Assembly (NCBI GenBank): GCA_005784505.1
Contig: VCAZ01000069.1
Coordinates: 1,286,896-1,350,895 of the forward strand
DNA length: 64,000 bases
Reading direction: 5' to 3'
From: Bagarius yarrelli
Lineage: Eukaryota > Chordata > Actinopteri > Siluriformes > Sisoridae
Shown one piece after another: positions 59,901-64,000 of the stretch. The number at the start of each line of letters is the position of its first letter. The first letter of the stretch is position 1. A model generated the notes under the pieces. It worked only from the letters and a program-made list of their open reading frames with translations, ran no database searches and was not told the DNA's origin. A program made the translations under genes and the position numbers.

Positions 59901-62705
59901 CTCATCTGTCTATCCAGGCTGTTGAACTGCTGTCTGTATTTAAGCCGGGACGAATGTGGCACAGCCCAGTCGGTAGGGCTGCTCTGAGAAATACTGCTGA
60001 CTAAAGACGTTGTGGAACTGGGAAAGAATAAAGTGTGTGTGTGTTTAAGTGTAAGAATGAACAGAACAAAGACACGTCATACATAAACTGATTCACTTCT
60101 ACACCTGTTCATCTTACCTGCCTGAACCCAGGTCCATAACAGCTGTTTTAGGAGAGGAAGAGAACCCCAACGGAGAGGAAGTGATGTATCTGTTTTGTGG
60201 GGCAGCTATGAAAAAGTAAAATGTAAAAAAAAAAAATAAGTACATCAAATGCTTAGACATGCAAAGTTTATTGTACAGGTTAAAATGATTACATACCGTT
60301 AGTAAGATTAACCGGAGTGGGCTGAAGTGTACCTAGAGGTCCATTAGCCAAAGCAGGAGCACTAATAGCAGGCATTATTGGCATAGTCATTCCACTGGGC
60401 ATCAGGGAAGACATACCCTGGATAGGACTTAGGGATGTCAGTGGCATGGGTGTGTAAATAGCCGGAGTGGGCACAAGGGGTATGTTTTGCATTGCTCCCA
60501 TTCCTTTGAGAAACATCAGAAACATTGAGAAGTCAACATTAACACCACATCAGAACAGCCAAGTCTGTAATATTCCGGTTTTGGTAATATAAATAGGGAT
60601 CCTTAATTTGTGCACACGGATTCTAACATTTTACTCGGCCACAAGATTAACCAGAAAGGAGAAAAATTAAATATATCAAAACAAAGACCAAAATCTGTTA
60701 GTTTTACTTTCAATGCTAATTTGTGGACATATTGGAAGCCTACCAAGTGGTGTTAAAGGCATGGTAGGAACAGGTACTGGAGGCTGTTTCATGATGATGG
60801 GCAGAGATGAAGGAAGATTTTGCCCCTGTAACTTCATCTTAATAAGTTTCATGGCAATCGAGAACTCCAGACGGTCCATTTTTCCATCCTTGTTCATGTC
60901 AGCCAGAGCCCTGCAACATCATATACATTAGCAAAACCTTACTAAAAAAACTTTATCTAACTTTATCTACGAATTTAAAAGTTCAGAAAACCTCCCTCTT
61001 TTTGTTCAAGTCTACCTAACTCATAAAAAAGCTACTCAAATGGGCATGGATGGCTGCGAGGAATGGGGAGTAGAAGTAGTAGGGCAAAGCAGGGGAGAAA
61101 GACGGGGGCAAGCAACTGCCATCTGTCAGAATGGCCCATAACAAAAAAAAATCATGAATAAAACTTATTTGTATAGCTAGATTTGCAAGGCTCTTCTGAG
61201 ACGAGAACAATGCTTGCAACACCCAAAGTGTTGATGTGTCTGTAGTTAATGGCCAACCAGTCATCAGCCAGAGTCTAGCCCTGGCAGCATCACAGGGGAA
61301 AACACCCATGTTAATGGCCCATAATGCTGCAGCGAGCATAAACAAATTCTTATGTAGCTAAACAGTTCAACACCACTGACGGAACACAGCAGATGATAGA
61401 TTTCCTTATATACTATCTTCTTCTTTCGGCTGTTCCCTTTTAGGGGTCGCCACAGCGAATCAACTGTCTCCACCTAACCCTATTCTCTACATTCTCTCCA
61501 CTCACACCGCACTACCTCGATGTCCTCGTTTATCGCATCCATCACGCGTCCTCCTCCTCTCCTCCTTTGACCAAAGGTAGCCCAATTTCTTTCAGCACCC
61601 TGTAGGTCAACGGCTCCGGTGGCGGTCGTTGTTAACCCGGGCCTCGACCGATCCGGTATGACATCAGGACAGATGATTCGCATATTTGGATTTGGCAAAG
61701 TTCTACGTCGGATGCCCTTCCTGACACAACCCTCTCTATTTATCCAGGTTTGGGGCTGGCACCGAAGTCACTGGCTTGTGACCCCTGTGGCTAAATTTCC
61801 TTAAATACTATCTATCTATTTATAATAAAACATTTACAGGCGAGCGTTAATTAAGCACAATGTTTTCCCATGGTGGCAACAGAAAGCGAGGAGTGAACGC
61901 TGAGCAGAAAATGAAAATCCGGACCGGATCACGAGCTGAGAGATTATAAAATAGTTTGGGCTCCGCTTAGATACTCTGCTTGCGGCCTACGAACACCTAA
62001 CTCTTGTGCAGTCTTTATATTTATTAATGATTTAGAGGCAGTGGCTTCTGCCACTATAACAAGAAGACACAGAGATGTCAGAACCTGTGACGTCACCACA
62101 ATGTAGATTCGAAACCAGGAAGACGAAATAGCAAAGAAAAAACCAATTAAATTAACCAATTTTTTTTTTTTAATACAATTAAAGCTAGAAGCTGCTAACA
62201 TGGTCTGAATCTGTTAAAATCTCATTATCACATTTAAGTGATGGTCTGGACTATTTTTACTGTCACTCTGCTCAACTCTTAAGGTATGAGTAAAACAAAT
62301 AGAACAATTATACATTTTTTACACAAGGAATTTTTGTTTGTGTTGAAGATCTTTGTCTAGCATCGAGAACTCACCATATTTCAGCCAGCACTGACGAAGG
62401 AAGACCCGACTGCAGGAAAAAACTCCGGGCTTGTTCCCCTTTATACAAACAATTAAAAAGAAAGAAGATATTTAAAGAAAACTCTTGACCTGTAATTTCT
62501 CCAACAGACATACACACTGCATTTTTGTAACCAAGAGACCCAAAGAAAGAGAGATATTCACAACCAAAGAATCTTTAAACAAACGTAAAATGCATTGCTG
62601 TGAAATACATACCAGTCACAAATCCCTGCACTGGGGACAGAGTGTCAAACTTCTGATCATGTTTATCCCTTTCCTCTGGACGTATAGCCCAAATACTGCG
62701 ACCAC
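38216..62705 (-). CDS. itsn2: intersectin-2, long isoform; 37 coding exons, start codon outside the window
   Basis: Exons in transcript order: 62705-62613, 62438-62375, 60910-60744, 60503-60297, 60205-60118, 60017-59887, 59249-59186, 59100-58963, 58865-58759, 57592-57330, 56464-56315, 56217-56077, 56002-55918, 55605-55466, 54955-54819, 54159-53390, 53125-53001, 52857-52706, 51621-51540, 51447-51251, 49750-49701, 49051-48885, 48800-48761, 48596-48475, 46913-46817, 46709-46515, 43164-43043, 42017-41911, 41815-41632, 41133-41035, 40787-40620, 40104-39892, 39722-39601, 39501-39419, 39300-39217, 38657-38484, 38373-38216. After the two bases that complete the first codon the sum is 5,484 nt, 1,827 codons plus TAA. 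Order: EH1, EH2, coiled coil, five SH3, DH, PH, C2. DMAKEGHVLPLALP after EH2 and the C-terminal FQLFDGSTLK fit ITSN2 better than ITSN1. Role: endocytic scaffold and Cdc42 guanine-nucleotide exchange factor at clathrin-coated pits. Which fish duplicate (a or b) I cannot tell. Confidence 0.95.
38790..38827 (+). repeat. 38-base guanine homopolymer
   Basis: An uninterrupted run of 38 G on the plus strand is followed by five C, in the itsn2 intron inside the C2 coding region. Confidence 0.85.
39419..40104 (-). CDS. itsn2: itsn2 exons 32-34: PH domain
   Basis: Exon 40104-39892 encodes VFNSLTNCLGPRKLLHSGKL and ELHAFLFNDFLLLTQ, exon 39722-39601 LFLNEVLVKMPSDPSSDEPV and HISHIDRVYTL, and exon 39501-39419 the closing helix TAWVQKTKAASEEFIETEKN. 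This is a PH fold joined to the DH domain, as in all long intersectins. Confidence 0.95.
40620..43164 (-). CDS. itsn2: itsn2 exons 27-31: DH (RhoGEF) domain
   Basis: Exon 43164-43043 encodes KKRQGYIHELLETEERYMED, the first conserved DH helix. Exon 42017-41911 has EINTIFVNWKELIISNTRLL, exon 41815-41632 KKMGGEKMPVQMIGDILAIE and YIRFCSCQLN. Exon 41133-41035 has [20 protein letters not shown], the conserved region 3 that contacts the GTPase. Exon 40787-40620 has ALEKAEELCSLVNEGVREKE. All structural helices are present, so Cdc42 exchange activity is expected (family knowledge). Confidence 0.95.
42470..42550 (+). repeat. two-copy tandem repeat of 41 bases
   Basis: TTTGCTACTGGTGACCACAG occurs twice in a row, each followed by AG(G/C)TGACCAGTCAACT, with one clear difference between copies. 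It lies in an itsn2 intron inside the DH region. Confidence 0.85.
46515..46709 (-). CDS. itsn2: itsn2 exon 26: SH3E domain
   Basis: One exon encodes VIAVYDYTAANQDELSFSKS, DWWKGEINGVTGLIPSNYVK and the linker ESDPSQQ leading to the DH domain. In mammals SH3E inhibits the adjacent DH domain and binds N-WASP, so this junction is part of the exchange-factor switch. The intron behind it, 3.3 kb, is the largest between coding exons of this gene seen here. Confidence 0.95.
46817..48800 (-). CDS. itsn2: itsn2 exons 23-25: microexon and SH3D domain
   Basis: A 40-nt microexon (48800-48761) encodes SLLKPGVLGKKP. Exon 48596-48475 starts VAQVISAYTASGTGQLNLST and ends GWWLGELQ; exon 46913-46817 adds ARGKKRQKGWFPALHVKQLG. 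The RGKKRQ insert inside SH3D is typical of intersectins. The microexon and SH3D are skipped together or alone in some mammalian isoforms. Confidence 0.92.
47380..47535. mobile_element. truncated copy of the GCATTTACACTGCA-ended element
   Basis: In reverse orientation the end reads GGCTGCATTTACACTGCAGG and runs on through CTTGATGCCCAATCCGGATT into ACCCGTATCCGATAT. The rest of the element is missing. It lies in the itsn2 intron inside the SH3D coding region. Confidence 0.6.
48885..49750 (-). CDS. itsn2: itsn2 exons 21-22: short linker and SH3C domain
   Basis: The 50-nt exon 49750-49701 encodes a Ser/Ala linker (STEGFESAAADGSSLE). Exon 49051-48885 gives YIALYTYESPEPGDLTFTEG and EWWRGSIGDRSGLFPSNYVK, a complete SH3 fold. 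Both junctions keep phase. A (GA)n microsatellite and two SINE fragments lie in the intron between them. Confidence 0.93.
49307..49397 (+). repeat. (GA)n microsatellite in an itsn2 intron
   Basis: More than 40 GA units lie between the SH3C exon and the preceding 50-nt exon. Confidence 0.97.
49411..49515 (-). mobile_element. partial SINE family A copy
   Basis: The block GGGGCCCAGCAGTGGCAAC to CATCACCTTAATCATTGCAC is a reverse family A fragment next to the (GA)n tract. Confidence 0.5.
49520..49660. mobile_element. tail fragment of the DANA/Mermaid-like repeat
   Basis: TATACCCGCTTATTCCCTAA and TTCGGGGTCACGGGGATCTG match the start of the 36866-37177 copy, followed by GGACAGGTCGCCAGTCCATC. It lies in the itsn2 intron upstream of the SH3C exon. 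Confidence 0.6.
49841..51091 (-). mobile_element. Tc1-like transposon with both inverted ends, decayed transposase
   Basis: The left end GTTTGTCCACTGACAAAG (49841 onward) matches the reverse complement of the right end GTTTGCCCACTGACAAAG (ending 51091), and similarity continues about 45 bases inward to TATAATTTTAAT. The interior holds transposase remnants on the minus strand, including VLWSDETKIELFG and MKHGGENIILRG, with frame breaks. The length of about 1.25 kb is typical of Tc1. It sits in the itsn2 intron between the SH3B exon and the next linker exon, in the same orientation as the gene. Confidence 0.85.
51251..51621 (-). CDS. itsn2: itsn2 exons 19-20: linker and SH3B domain
   Basis: Exon 51621-51540 is a polar linker (QNSAFTRTHAMGSMSTEHHQ). 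Exon 51447-51251 carries the whole SH3B core: VKALCSWMAKTDNHLNFSKD, then NWWLGELNGVQGWFPKTYV. Its donor is GTAAAA; reading past it meets a stop at once, which confirms splicing. The following intron hosts a nearly whole Tc1-like element. Confidence 0.94.
51926..52068 (-). mobile_element. SINE family A copy
   Basis: A reverse copy with GGCATTTGGCAAATGGC, GGGAATCGAACCTTGATCCT and GTCCAACACCTTAAACAC, in the itsn2 intron between exons 18 and 19. Confidence 0.55.
52706..53125 (-). CDS. itsn2: itsn2 exons 17-18: SH3A domain
   Basis: Exon 53125-53001 reads FKALYPFTARNDEELSFEAG, with the ALYPF and ExSF signatures of SH3 folds, and the next exon completes it with GWLYGSLQEKMGWFPESYVE. The intron falls after the GDIIE strand. 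SH3A is the domain that binds dynamin, synaptojanin and SOS in mammals. A Pro/Ala linker follows the domain. Confidence 0.95.
53390..58865 (-). CDS. itsn2: itsn2 exons 9-16: central coiled-coil (KLERQ) region
   Basis: Exon 58865-58759 is a Ser-rich linker. Exon 57592-57330 opens the helix with FEDKFKENLERGNAELEKRR. The next five exons continue with heptad-like charged sequence, including the more conserved LKSKKRSLELELEAV and LAHLTPEQQKLSEIL blocks. Exon 54159-53390 is 770 nt and encodes about 257 residues that are almost only Glu, Arg, Lys and Gln. This region dimerises the protein and binds SNARE and Eps15 family partners in mammals. The 770-nt exon looks longer and more repetitive than its human counterpart as I recall it. 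Confidence 0.92.
57731..58535. mobile_element. dispersed repeat with CAGGGCCGGCTCTAG start, probably non-autonomous DNA transposon
   Basis: The segment starts CAGGGCCGGCTCTAGCCTG and ends, reversed, CAGGCCCAGTTCTTGCC, imperfect terminal inverted repeats. Internal blocks recur at 1937-2150 (CCAATCAAAATTTGGT to AACAGTTTCC) and at 32240-32665 (AACATTAGTACAACAATA-like to CTCAACCCCACCCC). No protein is visible. The ends recall hAT-type elements, but I cannot name the family. Confidence 0.5.
58963..60503 (-). CDS. itsn2: itsn2 exons 4-8: Pro/Met/Ser-rich linker and second EH domain
   Basis: Exon 60503-60297 is rich in Pro, Met and Thr (IPLVPTPAIYTPMPLTSLSP) and is probably disordered. Exon 60205-60118 includes YITSSPLGFSSSPK. 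Exon 60017-59887 ends LKYRQQFNSLDRQMSGYLS, opening EH2. Exon 59249-59186 encodes the short NAMGSTSLSQSQLATIW block, and exon 59100-58963 the calcium-loop segment DVDKDGKLKAEEFILAMHL followed by VDMAKEGHVLPLALP. The latter tail is the best local evidence for ITSN2 over ITSN1. Confidence 0.94.
59634..59812 (-). mobile_element. SINE family A copy
   Basis: A reverse copy with GCCATTTGGCAGACGTCCTT and GGACACCTTAACCAATGA, in the itsn2 intron between exons 6 and 7. Smaller scraps of the family occur near 54203-54290 and 55645-55700. Confidence 0.6.
60744..62705 (-). CDS. itsn2: itsn2 exons 1-3: first EH domain
   Basis: Exon 62705-62613 begins in mid-codon and reads IWAIRPEERDKHDQKFDTL. Exon 62438-62375 reads GEQARSFFLQSGLPSSVLAE, and exon 60910-60744 supplies the EF-hand loop with DMNKDGKMDRLEFSIAMKLI. 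Together they form one Eps15-homology domain, which binds NPF-containing endocytic partners. The few N-terminal residues and the ATG must lie on an exon beyond 64000; I found no fitting exon between 62706 and 64000. Confidence 0.94.
61420..61800. repeat. fish interspersed repeat, probably LINE-derived
   Basis: Blocks such as TTAGGGGTCGCCACAGCGAA and GGATGCCCTTCCTGACACAA are widespread in fish genomes and often lie near LINE 3' ends. No protein frame survives. It lies in the 1.4-kb itsn2 intron between the first EH exons. Confidence 0.5.
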
Positions 62706-64000
62706 CTGATTACAGCAAATACAAGGATACATGACGGTCAAAAGTAAATATGTTCGATCAAATTGCAAAAATTGCAATTTTCATGCAGATGCTTGGGTTT
62801 TTCTTTTTTTATTATAGTATCATATCAAATAAATTATATAATAAAATATACCATGCTTTATGGTATTTCATAAGTTCATCAACATGTAAATGTTATTTTC
62901 AAAAGTGCACTTTTGTCAACTAGCTTCTAGTCAAACCTTGTTATACAACTGAGAGATTGGGGGTTAATTATTTGACCATTTAAACAATTGGAAATATCAC
63001 TATTAACCTAACATTCCGTCTATCCTTAAGATGGACTTAAGGATAATCATACGAACAGCAAATGCTTCCGTGGTTGATTCCAGCTAATTTTTGTTTAGTC
63101 ATTAGATTATTACTAATGATGTTACTGGGAAAGAGGATAGCTAGGGTTTTACTTAGCATCAGCATTTTTTTTGTAGTGTTCAGCAGGACTTAACTGTTAT
63201 TTAAAGTTACTGTAAATATGACGATTGTATTGTATCTTCAAGATTGTAGTGTATCTTCTGCTATTAAGATAAGGCTTGATATTTTGTTTTTACTTTGTTT
63301 TAAAATCTACTTCTACATCTAATCTAAAGCCCTGAACGGTGTAGAAACTCAGTACGTGAATAAGATGTTATTCTATTATAGTCCCCCACGTTTACTGCCA
63401 TCTTCAAACTCTGACAATTTGTTGATATCTAGAATAACAAACCAACTGCGGGCGGCAGATCTTTTTGTATCTAGCACCAAAACTCTAAAATAATCTACCC
63501 AACACTGTCCGGGAATCACCCTGTCAGTGTGAAACTAGATTAAATCTTTTTTAACACATAAGACACAAATTTCCATTATTCAAATTCATTAAAGGATTGT
63601 TACCGAAAACGGGAACACTCCCAATAACACACAATTTACTTTCATTATTAGTCTTATAAGTCATTGAATAATATATAATGACTAATATATTAGTCGTTTT
63701 ATTTTTTATTTTGAGGTCACAGTCACCACCAGTTCCAGTCTGTATCGAGCCTCACTGTACTTCACTAGCCTAAGGCTACAATTTACATTGCATTTGATCA
63801 CCATCACTGCACACCTCAGCATCGTTTAGCTGTAATAAACAGACAATCTGTGTCACCCAGATAAGGATGGGTTCCCTCTTGAGTCTGGTTCCTCTAAAGG
63901 TTTCCTATCTTATTTCATCTCAGGGAATTTTTTACTTGCTACAGTTGCAACCGGCTTTGTCATCGGGCCAAACTTAATTAAGAACTTATTAAGAACACTT
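62706..64000. other. upstream itsn2 intron sequence, nothing recognised
   Basis: I looked on the minus strand for a start-codon exon with an ATG followed by a donor in the needed phase and saw none that fits the intersectin N-terminus. The stretch is AT-rich and presumably intronic. Confidence 0.5.

Overview
This window is vertebrate nuclear DNA, almost certainly from a ray-finned fish. It has short GT-AG spliced exons in AT-rich introns, Tc1-like transposon copies, many tRNA-derived SINE copies of the kind common in teleosts, and long simple repeats. The repeat mix would suit a catfish or a related otophysan, but I cannot fix the species. There is nothing bacterial, no CRISPR array and no operon. 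I read the exons by hand from splice signals and reading phase; both long gene models close exactly in phase, which is strong internal support.

Layout. (1) Positions 1080-22937, minus strand: greb1, 31 coding exons, 5,448 nt, 1,815 codons plus stop. It encodes the estrogen-induced nuclear protein GREB1. A CpG-rich, donor-flanked segment at about 28464-28575 is a candidate 5' noncoding first exon. A perfect estrogen response element lies at 24570-24582, between that exon and the start codon. (2) Positions 22938-33600: about 10.7 kb of mostly repeats (broken Tc1 copy, GA, AT and TATC microsatellites, SINEs, a tandem duplication). (3) Positions 33718-35820, plus strand: dnaaf2 (kintoun), two coding exons, 607 aa, a cytoplasmic preassembly factor for ciliary dynein arms. 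Its proximal promoter carries an RFX-like X-box beside a forkhead (FOXJ1-type) site. (4) Positions 35821-38215: 2.4 kb between the convergent dnaaf2 and itsn2 genes, with a DANA/Mermaid-like SINE. (5) Positions 38216-62705, minus strand: itsn2 (intersectin-2, long isoform), 37 coding exons in view. They encode EH1, EH2, coiled coil, SH3A to SH3E, DH, PH and C2. The exon holding the start codon lies beyond the right edge.

The three genes are not a pathway: GREB1 is nuclear and hormone-linked, DNAAF2 serves motile cilia, and ITSN2 is an endocytic scaffold and Cdc42 exchange factor. greb1 and dnaaf2 are divergent, dnaaf2 and itsn2 convergent. I found no undescribed biological system. The most rewarding signals are regulatory (the estrogen response element and the X-box/forkhead pair) and structural (a GATA repeat abutting the splice donor that splits the GREB1 P-loop, a SINE hairpin, an expanded charged helix in itsn2, and several non-autonomous transposon families).
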